64,000 nt of DNA from Ottelia alismoides (Eukaryota; Streptophyta; Magnoliopsida; Alismatales; Hydrocharitaceae): NCBI GenBank assembly GCA_037367405.1, contig JAZKJV010010129.1, forward strand, positions 682,001-746,000. The letters are read 5' to 3'. The position numbers and the translations under genes were made by a program. The notes under the pieces are model-generated. The model saw nothing but the letters and a program-made list of their open reading frames with translations, did no database searches and had not been told where the DNA came from. Positions 45,127-58,962 of this stretch are shown piece by piece; the stretch's first letter is position 1, and each line of letters starts with the position of its first letter.

Positions 45127-47650
45127 TTAAGGATATGAAAGAATCCTCAAGCTCATCACGAAAGCATGTGGAACGCATCATATACGATCGAGAGCTACTA
45201 CTCGCACTAGTTGCTCGATGTGGAATTTAAAAAAATCTAATCATTGAAACCACATTGTCCAAGAACACTTCTTAAATTGTTTCATCTAACCACATAATAA
45301 AAAAAAGAATACCTCTTGAAGCGTGGTTGAGATCAAGCCTCTCCAAGAAGAGACCTCATGTCTCAAGTCCGACCAGACGGAGGAGACGCTTGCGAGCGCG
45401 GAGATGAGTCGTGTGCTTCTCGCAATCCAAGTCGATGATCCAAGCAATGGATCTCATGATCTCGTATCACGAGATCCAACGTCTTCTTCACGAATGAGAT
45501 ACACCGAAGAAGATGGAGATCCAAGTGTCGTCGAAACAGCAGCGCAATGGCGATGTGGGACGAAGGGAACCTTCTCTCTATGAGAAGAGTGGATGACCAC
45601 TCAAGGAGAGGGAGAAGGGCTGACATGATAATGAGAGAGATGAAGAGACGTTGTCGAAGTTGTGTATCCTAAGAGCAAGGGGTGCCTCTTCTTTTATAGG
45701 GTTTTGGGAGTCCATGGATCTCAATCCATGGTCAACACTAAATCAATGGATGAGATTGATTTGTGTTAAATTCAATGGCCATGATTTTGTTGTTAAAAAC
45801 ACAACAATAATTAATTTAAATTAAATTAATATATATTGATAAATAAATATAATTAATTTCAAAATTAAATCATTTAATCTTGGAGATAAGGGAGGAAGAG
45901 ATTGCCTCATCCCTAAAGGGGGGATGGCCACCAAGTCCCTTTGTTACAATGTCGTCGTCCACCCTCTCGACTAGGTATGAGTCAATCTCGTTCCAAGTCA
46001 TGAGATTACATTATCTCATTGTAATTTCCAAGATTACCTCACAAGGATAATTCACAATTATCTTGTGAATATTGCAATCATGCCATTAGAATCATGTAAA
46101 TCACATTCACAATCCATAACAAAATGTAATTATATTTTCAATTAATTATCCAATGTGAATCCAATTAACATCAATAATTAATCAACAAATATAAATTATA
46201 ATTAGTATCTCTCCTATATATCATACATCACATTTATAATATATATGAATAATTGAATAGTGTTATCCACATTATTCATATCCATAATAATTAAATCACA
46301 TTTAATTATATTGAATTATCATTCTTATGCATTCAATAATGTGAATCAAATTCACAATATTCATGATAATTAAATCACATTTAATTATCTATTTCTCAAT
46401 GCTTAGATATAATTCAATAATGGAATTATTCTTGAACTCTTTCAAGAATAATGCCCTTTCTTCGCAGATACTTGGGGATAAGGACGGGACGACTATATGT
46501 TCCACGTATAGTGACTTGGATATTGAGATCACATCTCAAATCCATATCCCATGGACCTCTCATAGATGATTGATTAAATCAAGGCCGCAAATCTAATCTT
46601 CTTATTGAATCTGAATCTCATTCAGATCAATGTCTAACACTTGGACCAAGATCCGATTACTTCTCTATTGAGAGGAGTCACTAAAATCCAGACCTATTTC
46701 ACCACTCCCTCGGAATGGAAGCGACATGGTTATACAATTATTTATGATCACATCAACCTAAAGTATTCTTAATACATGTACATCAGGCATACTGGAAGAC
46801 ATATGATAAACCCAAAGACATAATCAATTTTACACTGTCATCTTTAGGTTTTCATCATCAAGTTTCTCAATCTTGATCTTTAGGAGTTGGTATTGATCAT
46901 ATGCTTTCCAAAAACATATATCATGCCTACAAATTCTTGTCATGCTTCCAAAGCACGACGACCATGCATGGAATTTGATTGGTATCAATACCTCATGAGT
47001 GAGCTCATGTCTTCTAGTTCACAAATGAACATGTATGTTCCCTTTGAGAGATTGTATTATTCATATGCCCTTACATGCACACTAGCTCGTCAGTGTATAG
47101 ACCTTGATTAGGTCATCAACCTATTGTTCTGCCAAATGAACACACTCAGGTATATAGCAACCATATGTCCCTGGTCAAAGGATGTGTGCCAATATCATGA
47201 CAGTATATGACATTGGACTTTGGTTATCTCGATCTCGTTAAGTAAACCCTTTGACCTAACTAATATTATACCTCTGAATCTTTATTCTCTTGTTGAGGAT
47301 CTACATCAAGAGGTCGGTCAGATATCAGTCTAATGAGAAAGGATTGCCATCCTACTCGGGCTGAAGATCATCTCTTAACAATCATTTGACGGTGCTTGAT
47401 GAGTCCTCGATCTAACTCCTTAGATCTTCATCCAAGCACCAGCCTCTGTGATTCAATTATTGAATCAACAGCTGTATGATTACTAAGATGTCCATGGTGC
47501 ATAATCCTAATTGTACATAGGGACCTTATGGTGCGTTCATTCATTTAATTTCAGATAGGGGCGAAAGAATAAATAATGTTTATTGATAAATCAAATATTA
47601 CAATAACATTTATTGTAAGAATGTTTCGCCTCGGTCTCACATGGCTAGCA
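45127..47650 (-). repeat. Copia-2 3' LTR
   Basis: Aligned start TTAAGGATATGAAAG (TG changed to TT), end CACATGGCTAGCA. A TATA-like CTATAAAA lies at 45692-45699 on the minus strand. The polypurine tract expected right of 47650 is degraded (AGTCATAGAC on the minus strand where copia-1 has AGTGGGAGAT). Short ORFs inside are LTR sequence. Confidence 0.9.
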
Positions 47651-47665
47651 GTCTATGACTAGTCG

Positions 47666-49422
47666 TCAAAACCATTCAGGTACAATCCTTAAACCCATAA
47701 TCATTACATGATGATCGAAAACCTTATGTGTCTAAGGTTTGGTAAGAGGATCAGCAATGTTGTCGGTGGAGGCCACCTTGGTGATGATGATGTCACCATA
47801 CTTTTGAATCTCCCGAATGATGTGGTATTTCCTTTCCACGTGCTTGCTCTTTTGATGCCATATGGGTTCTTCACCTGGGCAATGGCTCCCGTGTTATCGT
47901 ATAGTCATGGGATGGGAGTATCAGAGGAAACTATGCCAAGTTCCAGGATGAACTTGGGCAACCACACCACCTCCTTTCCAGCATCTGATGCATCAATGTA
48001 TTTGGCTTCTATTGTTGAATCTGCTGTAGTGTCATGCTTCTTGCTTATCTAGCTCACAGCACCACTGTTCAACAGGAACACAAACCTTGATGTCAACTTT
48101 CGATCATCAATATCTGATTGGAAGTCTAGATCTGTGTATCCCAAGACTTGGAGATCACCATTTCCATAGACCAAGATGTAATCTTGCATCCGTCTTAGAT
48201 ACTTGAAAATATTCTTCACTGCATTCCAGTGTTGTTCTCCATAGAAAGATTGTAACTCACCACTTCCATTGTATGGCAGATATCTGGCCTAGTACACATC
48301 ATGGTGTACATTAAGCTTCCTACAGCTGATGCATAGGGGCATCTAGCCATGGCCTTCGTTTCCTCAACAGTTTGAGGAGTTATCCCTTTACAAAGGTGGA
48401 TACCATGTCTTAAGGGGAGGAAACCTTTCTTGGAACTATCCATACATAAACATTCAAGAATTTTCTTAATGTACCCATGTTGTGATAATCCCAATATCCT
48501 CTTTTCTCGATTTCTGAACAACTTCAGACCCAAGATGTAAGAGGCTTCTCCAAAATCTTTTATCTCGAAGATACGGGATAGCCAAATCTTAACATTGGTC
48601 ATCATCCCTATATCATTCCCAATGATAAGAATGTCATCTATGTAAAGCACGACGAACACGATGGCACTCCCACTAAGCTTCTTGTACACACAAGTTCATC
48701 AAGATTATGCACAAAATCATACTTCTTTATGGTTTCATCAAATCTGATGTTCCAGCTACGAGAAGCTTGTTTAAGCTCATAGATGAATTTCTTCAACTTG
48801 CATACTTTACTTTCCTCGGTTATGAGGCCTTGGAGTTACTCCATATAAGTATCCTCCTCGAAGTGCCCATTGAGGAAAGTTGTCTTGACGTCCATCTACC
48901 ATATGTCCTAGTCAAGAGATGCGGCTATAGCTAGAAGTATTGTGATGGATTTAAACATAGCTATAGGGGAGAACATGTCATCGTAAATGATGCCTTCTCT
49001 CTGTGTGTAGCCTTGGGCTACGAGTCGTGCCTTGAAAGTCTATACTTTCCCATCAGGTCCCCTTTTTCCCTTGAAGATCCATTTACATTCAATGTGTTTT
49101 ACCCCTTTAGTTGGATCCTCTAGGGTCCATACAACATTCTTATGCATGGAGTCAATCTCTGACTTCATTTCTAGCATCCATCTATCGATGTCATGATCCA
49201 CAAGTGCTTCATCAAATGAAGCAGGATCATTGTCGATCTCACCTGGCACATGGAATCCATACCTTTCAGATAGCTTAACTACCCTCGAACTCCTTTGAAG
49301 AGGTATGGGCATTTCATCTTTATTTATCTCTTCAGTTTCTAGTTCAGGAAGCTCAAAATCCTCAAGGGACTCAATGAGTTCCTCTACTTCATTTTTGTCT
49401 TGACCTTTAAGGAAGTTATCCT
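47666..49422 (-). pseudogene. Copia-2 RT and RNase H, broken
   Basis: Pieces in order from the right are 49040-49312 ([51 protein letters not shown] entry), a damaged finger/palm region, and 48216-48689. The last holds CVYKKL or its remnant, LYIDDILIIGND (YIDD in place of YVDD) and YASAVGSLMYTMMCTRPDI. The RNase H part 47666-48215 aligns with copia-1 but contains stops. The pol stop equivalent is at 47666-47668. Confidence 0.88.
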
Positions 49423-50722
49423 TCAGAACACATCTCTAGAGATGAAAACCTTCTGGGTCTCAGGGTCATAAAGCTGGTATCCAATACCATCTTTAACATA
49501 CCCAATGAAGTAACACTCACGAGAGTGAGATTCTAGCTTACTTGCATCCATGTTCTTTGTATGGACCAAGCAATCCCAAACCCTCAAGTGATTAGCACGA
49601 GGTTTGGTTCCATACCAGATCTTAAGAGGAGACTTTGTTACAAACTTGCTAGGAATCTTATTCGTGATATATATTGCAGTCTCTACTTCATATCCCCAAA
49701 AACTAAGAGGTAAATGTGCTTTGCTCATATTTGATCGGACCATATCCATGATGGTCCTGTTGCGTCTTTTAGCAACACCATTGAGTTAAGGGGTTCCAAG
49801 AGGAGTGAGATTGGAGACAATTCCATTATCGTTAAGGTATTCCTTGAATTCATCTAAGAGCTACTCGCCACCTCGGTCAAATCGAATCCATTTGATCTTC
49901 CTATCGATTTGGTTCTCAACCAAAGCCTTGAACTCTTTGAACTTTTCAAAGGTTTTAGATTTATGACATAGTAATAAGATAAACCCCTATTGTGAATGGT
50001 CATCAATAAATGTTAAATAATATTGATATCCATTTCGAGTCACGATACTTAAGGGACCACATACATAGGTATGTAATAGGTAAAGAATACCCTCACATCT
50101 TGTAACCTTTTTATAGAAAGGCGTCCAAATAATTTTACTCGAATACAATGTTCGCAGTTAGGCAAAGATTGAACCTGTAGAAAATCTAAGGGTCCATCCT
50201 TTATCAATCTATTTATCCTATCAACAAACAAATGACTAAGCCTTTGATGCCAAATCATGTTCTGATTTCGATCCTCCCTGGATGTTTTAGGGTTTTTATT
50301 AGTAGTACCATTCATAACATGTCCATCAATGCATAATTCATAGAGTCCACATACGTCAAAACACCATCCGCAATATGTTTATCATAACAATTTATGACTA
50401 GTTTATTACAAAAAACGAATGAATACCCACTTCCAATAAGTTTAGATACAGATATTAAATTCCTTCTCTCTTCAGGTACATAAAGACACTCTTTACGTAC
50501 TAGGACTCTTCCACTGTTGTAACACTTGCATCCGATCCCATTTGGATGATTATCTCCCCTTTATTTAGACTCTTAGTTTCATGAAAAAGATGCAACAAAT
50601 TGCATACATAAACAGAAGAACCAGAATCTACAACCCAGTTTCCTTCTCATCCAACGAGAAATTAGTTTCAATGATGAAAGTATATTTCATACATACCAAG
50701 GCTTTACCATTGTCGATCGACT
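49423..50722 (-). pseudogene. Copia-2 protease and integrase, broken
   Basis: The frame 50049-50315 shows the GAG-pre-integrase domain (IWHQRLSHLFVDRINRLIKD, CEHCIRVK). The frame 49423-49749 covers the integrase end (MDMVRSNMSKAHLPLSFWGY, KIPSKFVTKSPLKIWYGTKP, VWDCLVHTKNMDASKLE, FIGYVKDGIGYQLYD). The protease region lies around 50500-50700 with lesions; part of the segment present in copia-1 near 28340-28380 is missing. It keeps the 10 bases near 49910 that copia-1 lost, and a Trp where copia-1 has a stop. Confidence 0.87.
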
Positions 50723-51529
50723 TCAAGTAATCCAGACAATTGTGCTTATGTGCCCCAGCTTTTTGCAGTGGTGACATACAACGATTTTATTTGATGCTAT
50801 CAAAGTGAGTGCATTGGAAGATGAGCCAACTACTTCACTCTTCTTCTTTCTCTTCTGGGTCCGGCCCTTATGAGAACCATACTTATGACCGCGCTTTACT
50901 TTTACTTGTGCAACCATTGCACTATCAGAGGAGACATTCTTCTTCATTACATCTTTAGCAGACTTTAATGCAGCCAATATCCCAATGTTAGTATAATCAA
51001 CTTTGTTCATGTGGAACGTGACCACAAAGTTGTTGAAAGACTTAGGGAGCGACAACAGAATGAAGTCAGCTTGCATATATATGTTTATGTCAGTTCTCAG
51101 GGTTTCTAGTTCAGAAAGGTACCCAAACATTTTGAGTACATATTCTCTGACATAGACCCCCTCTTGCATCTTGCAGCGAATAAGTTCTTTCATTATATTA
51201 TAACGTTGTGTGTGTTTTATGTCACCGAACATTTCTTTCATATTCAGCATGATTTCTTGGCAAGTGTTCATCTCCACGTGCTGCTTCAGAAGCACATTGG
51301 ACAATGAACCCAGAATGTAACTTCTTGCCAAATGTTGATCTTCATCGTATTTTTCATTATAAGAAATTTCTTCCAGAGTCTTCGAGTATGTGTACTTGTC
51401 CTTTGAAAGCACATAAGAGATGCGCTCAGCGGATAGGACAAGATGCAAATTCCGGATCCAATCCGAATAATTTGGTCTAGTAAACTAATTGACCTCCAGA
51501 AGCCTACTAAGAGGGTTCATGAGCTTCAC
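50723..51529 (-). pseudogene. Copia-2 gag
   Basis: A 241-codon open frame (50723-51448). LVLSAERISYVLSKDKY, YILGSLSNVLLKQHVEMNTC and MKEMFGDIKHTQRYNIMKEL form the UBN2-type gag domain, and FILLSLPKSFNNFVVTFHMN follows. The zinc knuckle begins CHHCKKLGH, then shifts frame before its last Cys. The ATG used by copia-1 is GTG here (51527-51529); an ATG three codons on (51518-51520) exists but a stop follows soon after. An AG splice-acceptor-like end (51533-51534) precedes it, as in copia-1. Confidence 0.9.
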
Positions 51530-53259
51530 TTTCTGAAATTAAGAATGCACTATATTAGAATATATAATAATATATATTCAATCGTATTTCTTTGATTAAG
51601 TAATTTTTAATCAAATTAGTCTTGTTTTTTCAACTTTGAAAGTTCATTTCCTTAATCACTTTCAAAGTAAGATATATACTTACTTCTATATTTCTAGCAA
51701 GAACCGGGATCTCCTCTTTACATTTGTCACATCCCAATAATATGAGAGCATGTGACTCGAATAAAAAGAAGTGGGAACACATTCAACCTTACAAGTCCAA
51801 CTTGCATTTCCCAATTGGGTCTTTAACACCTAGGTCCACCACCCCTAAGGTGATATTGACCCGTCGTTAATTGAACCAACCATCAACATGATTATAACTT
51901 CCTATGCGCAATCCAATATCGCCCCAATGATGTGAGGACTCGATATTGGGGTCATTACGCGTATGGCCTTACTCTTTTGAGAAGAAAAGAGCCCGGTCCA
52001 GATGCACTTGTATGCAGGAGCTGTCACTTCGAACAGGCATCTCCTACATACAATCCCTGGTGACGGAACTCTTCGCCTTGACGGGAGACAATGGATGTCA
52101 CTTATGTGATCCTCCACCTCATATTCAAATTCTAATTAATTATCATGAATCACATTCATATAATTAATTTTTCAAAGGGAAATACACATATGTTCATAAT
52201 AGAGTATTTTAATTTAGATATAATCAATTTAATCACATAAATCAATTATTATTCCATTCAATTAGCAAGCTTGATTGTTACTTGAATGGATGGTATTATC
52301 TCAAAGTATGTATTATTTTGAATTTTAATAATTAGAAAAATACATCATGATCTCTCTATCATTATCCCTTCCTTATCCGCTGTCATGGTTAATGTCGACA
52401 GGAGTGGGATAGACTGCTCACGGAGCAACCTGCTACCCCAACGCTCCTCGAATAGACACCATATCCTCCTTGGGCAAGGATAATGCCAAATTGATCACTT
52501 TGTACTTGAGATGATATTCGTTTTTTCAATCGAAGTTATACCATATAATAATAATCAAAACTATTTTGATTATAAGGAAATTTGCTAAACAAATTCTCAA
52601 TCCTATTCAAGCAAGTTAGTTTGTTCAAGAGTAGATTGAGTAACCAATTGTGATCTAGATCATGTCTAATCAATTATTGGTTAAGGTAATGTCATTAAAG
52701 GAAATAATTATCATCAAATATTTCTCAAATATTTATCCATAATTATTCTAGGAAATTAACTATTAATTTTACTAATTTCTTAAATGATAATGACAAGGTT
52801 CTTGTTTAGGAACGTAATTTCCAACAGTGACCCTCACTTACTAAAATTGTCAAATCTTAATCAATTTAAATCCAAATTATGCAAAGCAAGATTTAAAATT
52901 TTGCTAATTTTATTTATAACAGAAACCAAGTGATTAGCATGCATTTCCAGGCATTTCCAAATAGTAATTAACTCTTTAATTACGTCAAGATTCACCATCC
53001 TCGAAACAGTGGATATATGTTCATTAAAATGATCTTAACTTGAGTTATCGGATTCCAAATCATGCGAATTCAAATCCCAAGGTTTTCCTAATTAATGAGG
53101 AACATTATCCTTACTAATTTCTAGTTTTATTGTTTTAAACAGATCCAAAAATGATCACAAAATAATGCTGTGAGAATGAAATGCGATAAAATGTCCACAA
53201 GTCCTAATGAGCCCAAGTCTTCCTAAGTTCATGAATCGTATCCAAAACCTCCAACTTGA
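51530..53259 (-). other. Long noncoding leader of copia-2
   Basis: Collinear with the copia-1 leader (29393-31116) and of the same length, about 1.7 kb. No supportable ORF; the short ORFs at 51902-52167 fall in shared leader sequence. It ends next to gag with TTAATTTCAG on the minus strand. Confidence 0.65.
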
Positions 53260-53272
53260 GGATCTCATACCA
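53260..53272 (-). other. Primer binding site of copia-2
   Basis: The minus strand reads TGGTATGAGATCC two bases from the LTR edge. This is the initiator tRNA-Met-type site with two changes, at the same spacing as in copia-1. Confidence 0.85.
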
Positions 53273-53274
53273 CT

Positions 53275-55814
53275 TGAAGGATATGGAAGAATCCTCAAGC
53301 GCATCACGGAAGCGTTTGGATCGCATCATATACGATTGAGAGTGACTAGTCGCACTAGTTGTACGATGCAGTGAATTTTTTTAAAAAAAATCTAATCAAT
53401 GAAACCACATGATCCAAGAACACATCTTGGATCGTTTCATCTAACCACATAATAGCTAAAAGAATACCTCTTGTAGCATGGTTGCGATCAAGCCTCTAAG
53501 AGAAGAGACCTCCTGTCTCAAGTCCGACCAGACGGAGGAGACGCTTACGAGCGCGGAGATGAGTCGTGTGCTTCTCGCAATCCAAGTCGATGATCCAAGT
53601 AGTGGATCTCCTGATCTCATCTCAAAAGATCCAACGCCTTCTTCACAAACGAGTTGCACCGAAGAAGATGGAGACCCAAGAGTCGTCGAAGCAGCAACGC
53701 AACAACGATGTAACGATGAAGGGAACCTTCTCTTTGTGAGAAGAGTGGACAACCATTCAAGGAGAGGGAGAAGGGCTGACGTGAGAATGAGAGAGAGAGA
53801 GAGACATTGTCGAAGTTGTGTATCCGAAGAGAGAGGGGTGCCTCTTATTTTATAGGGTTTTGGGAGTCCATGGATCTCAATCCGTGGTCAACACTAAATC
53901 AATGGATGAGATTGATTTGTGTTAAATTCAACGGCCATGATTTTGTTGTTAAAAAACACAAAAACAATTAATTTAAACTAAATTAATATATATTGATAAA
54001 TCATTATAATTGATTTCAAAATTAAATCATTTAATCTTAGAGATAATGGAGGAAGAGATTGCCTCGTCCCTAAAGGGGGGCGGGGGGATGGCCACCAAGT
54101 CCCTTTGAGACAATGTGGTCATCCACCCTCTTGACTAGGTATGAGTCAATCTCATTCCAAGTCATGATATTACATTATCTCATTGTAATTTCCAAGATTA
54201 TCACAAGGATAGTTCACAATTATCTATTGAAGATTGGTATCATGCCATTGGAATTATATGAATCACGTTCACAATCCAAAACAAAATGTAATTATATTTT
54301 CAACTAATTATGTAATGTGAATCCAATTCACATCAATAATTAGTCAATAAATATAAATCACGATTAACCTCTCTCCTATATGTCATAAAACACATTTATA
54401 ACATATATGAATAAATCGCTAATGCTATCCACATTATTCATATCTATAATAATTAAATCACATTTAATTATGTTGGATTATCATTCTCATGCATTCAAAT
54501 AATGTGAATCAAATTCACATTATTCGTGGTAATTAAATCCCATTTAATTATCAATTTCTTAGTGATTAGATATAATTCAACAATGGAATTATTCTTGAAC
54601 TCTTTCAAGAATAATGTCCTTTCTCTACAGATACTTGGAGATAAGGACAGGACGATTGTAGGTTCCACGTGTAGTGACTTGGATATTGAAATCACATCTC
54701 AAATCCAGATCCCATGGACCTCTCATAGATGCTTGATTAAATCAGTACCGCATTAATCTTCTTATTGCATCTAAATCACATTCAGATCAATGTCCAACAC
54801 GTAGACCAAGATCAAATTACTTCTCTACTGAGAGGAGTCATTAAAATCCAGACTTGTTTCATCATTCCCTCGGAATGGAAGCGTTATGGTTATACAATCA
54901 TATATGATCACATCACCTTCAGGTATTCCTCATACATGTACATCCTGCATTCTGGAATACCTATCATAAACCCGAAGATATATATCAATTTTACATTGTC
55001 ATCTTTAGGGTTTCATCATCAAGTTTCTCAATCTTGGTTATTAGGAGTCGGTATCGATCATATGCTTTCCAAAAGCATATATCATATCTACAAATTATTG
55101 TCATGCTTCTAAAGCACGACGTCCATGCATGGAATATGATTGGTCCCAACACCTCATGAGTTAGCGCATGTCTTCCGGTTCACAAGTGAACATGTATGAT
55201 CCCTTTGAGAGATCATATTACTCATATGCCCTCACATGCACAATAGCTCGCCGGTGTATAGACCTTCGTTAGGTCATAAACCTATTGGTCTACCAAATAT
55301 ACACATTCAGACATATAGCAACACATTTATCCCCAGTCAAAGGATGTATGCCTATATCGTGACGGTATACGACATATGACTTTGGTTATATCGATCTCGA
55401 TAAGTACACCCTTTGACCTAACTAACCTCATATCTTCGAATCTCTATTCTCATGCAGAGGACCTGCATCAAGAGGTCGGTCAGATATCAACCTAATGAGG
55501 AAGGATTGCCATATCCTACTCAGGCTGGAGATCATCTCTTAACAGTCATTTGACGGTGCTTGATGAGTCCTCAATCTAACTCCTTAGATATTCATCCAAG
55601 CACCAGCCTCTATGATTCAATTATTGAATCAATAGTTGTATGATTACTAAGATGGTCGTGTTACATAACCCTAATTGTACATAGGGACCTTATAGTGCAT
55701 TCATTCATTTAATTTCAGATAGGGGGCGAAAGAATCAATAACTTTTATTGATAAATGAAATATTACAATAATGTTTATTATAAGAATGGTTTGCCTCTAG
55801 CTCACATGGATACA
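53275..55814 (-). repeat. Copia-2 5' LTR
   Basis: Starts TGAAGGATATGGAAG and ends CACATGGATACA; pair of 45127-47650. A TATA-like CTATAAAA lies at 53848-53855 on the minus strand, about 575 bp before the PBS. Plus-strand ORFs at 53478-53855 and similar places recur in the other copia LTRs and are not genes. Confidence 0.9.
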
Positions 55815-55819
55815 CCATC
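55815..55819. repeat. Target site duplication of copia-2, right copy
   Basis: CCATC following the worn LTR end, matching 45122-45126. Confidence 0.75.
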
Positions 55820-56221
55820 TATCCCTTTAAAGTCTGACAAACTAACGAGACGGTGGATTGAGGCAAGACAAGATTTATTCCCTAGAGTTGAGGGTCGGAT
55901 CCTTGGGAGAGCTTCTAAGGTTGGAATTCTTGATGATATTCTGACTCTACTCTCATAGTTGTAGTCTACACTAAGTCATACTTCTTATGTGTGTGTGTGT
56001 GTGTGTTTTCATTGAAAGTCTGACACTTAGAGGAGTTGAATTCCTTTCGATTAATACTTGCATCAACTTAGAGTTTTAGGATTTATAAAACCTAGTATTT
56101 TATGTCAAATAAAGTCTTGTATACTCACTTGCACATGTCCGGGATCTCACTAATTAAACTGGCTCTTTAACAAATTCTTTCTTTATTTGCTCGAGGATGA
56201 GCTTAGCTTTTGTATAAGGGG
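55820..56221 (+). other. Gypsy-2 3' zone, right of copia-2, with PPT
   Basis: Continuation of gypsy-2. It holds a (TG)n microsatellite at 55988-56006, a small worn hairpin GCTCGAGGATGAGC (56189-56202), and the purine-rich GTATAAGGGG (56212-56221) that abuts LTR X3 and serves as the polypurine tract. The short ORF 55755-55958 begins in the copia-2 LTR and shows no motif. Confidence 0.65.
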
Positions 56222-58962
56222 TGAAAAATCTTAGATTTATCATCATTAGTCATCATTATTAACTCTCTTGCTTAGGTTAATCGACAAGATTCGTCAACAA
56301 TTAACAATAATTACTATTCAATGTATTGTATATGTTTGACACTAATTACCTTATAATAATATAACCCTATTATGGTGTAATATTTTATGCATTTATCTCT
56401 TATTAAAAATCAAATAAAAATTAGAGCAATATTGTATATAAATAAATTAGCATAAAAATAAAAAATACAAAAAAATAAGCAAAAGAAAAATCAAAAGAAA
56501 TTGTTTATATGGTTTTTATTAGTATTTAATTTTTAATCTATATTTAGATGACCTTGGATCTCTTTGACTTCTACATGATCTACAACTTTCATGTTTACCA
56601 CTTTTCATAATTCCCTTTCTAACTAAATCTTTTCTAATTTTCTTTGATTTTTTCCATTTATCCTAATTTTGATTGAGCAAGGTGGCGTCTCCTCAGCTGG
56701 CCATGTGGCCCGCTCTTGGCTTGCCACCTGTATCGCTTCTGACCTTTAGATCTCTGACCAGATCCCATCACAGTCAACATTTAGAGCCAGATATCTGATC
56801 GTTGGATTTTTATGATCATGCACATCCTCTTCGTTCTTTAGTGTCTGCGTATCAGCCATCAGATCTTTCGATCTAATGGTTAGGGCTTTGTCCCCAACCT
56901 CCAGTCGTTTCCACCTCTCTGCGAACCGTCCAACTACCCTTTCTTCTCCGATTTATGCCAACCACCACCTATATCTTCTTCACTCAAAACCACCACCAAT
57001 TCATTCGCCAAGCAACCGCCATTCACGTGCTACCCTTAAACCACCTCCAAACCCTAACTACTACATGTTGGTTACGATTGTAACCTCCGCCATTTCCACC
57101 TACAGCAGTTGATGTCATTCGTGAAATACCCCTCAGCTGGCCACCTTTTTTGTGACAGAGAGTAGGATAGAAGGAGAGCTGAGATGGAGTGTTGTTCTCC
57201 GGTGGGATCCTTGTTGAGCACCAAGATAGCAGATCTTCTTTTCTCTTGCTTTAGCTCAAATCTGTAGCCTATTTGATGCGAAGATCCGAAGATATCAAGC
57301 TTCAGTAAGGCTAATGATTCAACCTTAATCTTCCATCGACTCCTACTTCATATCCAGGTAAGTATTGTATTAAGTTTCATTTAATTTGTCAGTACATTTT
57401 AAAGTCCTTCTCGGTAAAGGATCTCAAGATCTGATCATCTGGATACAACCACACTTGATCCATTAACAACACGTGTATCCCCAGTTACACTTATTGCTTA
57501 TGCACTTATGTTTCTACTTCAATCCAAATCCATGCACTATTCGAGCAAGGATTAAGTCAAGACTCATCCTTTCATCTCCGCAGAGCCTTGCATTACACCT
57601 TAGATTAGGATTATTGCACTTTGGATTAAATTTGTAGGTCAAATTAGTTTTCAATGATCGGAAGTTGTGAAACAATTCTGATCTCCAACTTCTTCGACTG
57701 ATAAACTCCACTGACTTCTCTTTTTATAGCACTTTGACTCTTCTTGAGCCTTCCACGATATTCACTATACCTTCAAGAAGATCGCTCGACCTTCAATGGA
57801 GGCAATGGAGCGAGGAGGAGGAATTTAGGAACCACCGGAGCACAGGCTCAGCACTGTTGTAGATGGAGGAGATTAGTCGGAAGAGGAGATACAGTAACCG
57901 TCGATCTTCTTACTTTGGGTAAGATCTGGCGGTTCAAATAGACCATGTCGACCATCCGAGGAAACATTTCAACCCTTAGGTCTGAATTCCGAGCCTGTGA
58001 TCTAAGCCTCGTGCGAAGCATCAGAAGAGGGCATGTGTTCCGAGCCTTTGTCCCCCAGCCTCGCTGAGTCACGTTAGTCGTGCACATGATTGTAAAAATT
58101 GCAGCGTCGGTCCTTGATTTGGCAAAAAGTTCAGATAAGTCCTCCCTCATTGTGTCAGTCACATAATAACCCCTATAGTTATTTTAATTACTTTTTAGTC
58201 CATGTTTGTCCTTCTTTTTAATAAAACTTGGAGTTTTCCTGACATTTATGCCCCTAGATTGGGTGTTAGATTTTTTTGTAAATCCAATTAAAGTGATTTA
58301 GGTCTTATTTGAAATCTATTTTGATGCTCTCTCTGTTGGAATGCATTGTGTTATTTTTATATAAAAATCACGTACTAATTATTTGATCTTCTAAGTGATT
58401 AATTAATATTCTTAATTGAAGTTAAAAGTGTCATTATTTTAAGCAATGGATATCGATTAATTTCTTACTTCTTAGTAGATAATTATCGATCAATTTTGAT
58501 CTGTTCCATTAAGTTAGTAATTAATTTAATTACTTGTTAAAAGGGATTTAAGTAATAAAGTGTAATTGAATGTCATTATTATTTTGAGTTGCATTCTAAA
58601 TCAAGTACTGGTTAGATCTATTCTCGAATTAAATTTTAGACCTCATTAAATTTTCAATAAATTCAAGGAATTATTGTGATTAACTCCAATTATATGTTGA
58701 GCTTGTAATTGAATTATGAGTGGGGAAAATTGATTGTGTGTGCATGATTTGAAAATTATCTCTTTTGTGAAATAACATGCATTTCTCAATATAATTAACC
58801 TAAGAATTACCCCTTAAAATATATGTTATCTAAATTTCATAATCGAATTGCTCGCATCCTTGTGTTCAATCCTAGACTTCCCAGGTTATAAATTAAAGTC
58901 GAATCCTCTTCACAGATATTACTCATTCGGTTATTTATGATACGCTAAGTGCTCATGCTACA
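56222..58962 (+). repeat. Gypsy LTR type X3, 3' LTR of gypsy-2
   Basis: Begins TGAAAAATCTTAGATTTATC after the PPT, comparable with TGATGAATCTGTGATTCATC of X1 read on the element strand. It continues with GATCTACAACTTTCATGTTT (56579), a GC-rich core with CCATGTGGCCCGC (56699; X4 has CCATGCAGCCCGC), and a right part with ATCCTTGTGTTCAATCCTAG (58857) matching the inverted left part of X2. The right edge is approximate. A GATC-capped hairpin is at 56856-56879 (10-bp arms, one mismatch). ORFs inside are unsupported. Confidence 0.68.

Larger units (their letters stand above)
45127..55814 (-). mobile_element. Complete Ty1/copia element, copia-2
   Basis: A 10.7-kb relative of copia-1 with LTRs 45127-47650 (2524 bp) and 53275-55814 (2540 bp), a PBS, a 1.7-kb leader, and gag-protease-integrase-RT-RNase H on the minus strand. 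It is more decayed than copia-1: gag and pol fall into many short frames. It is inserted in the 3' zone of gypsy-2. The right LTR end, GGATACA, is worn from GGCTAGCA, and the left LTR begins TTAAGG where TGAAGG is expected. Confidence 0.92.

Noticed and set aside
55988..56006. (TG)n tract as a functional element
   Set aside because: A simple microsatellite in the gypsy-2 3' zone; no reason to give it a role.
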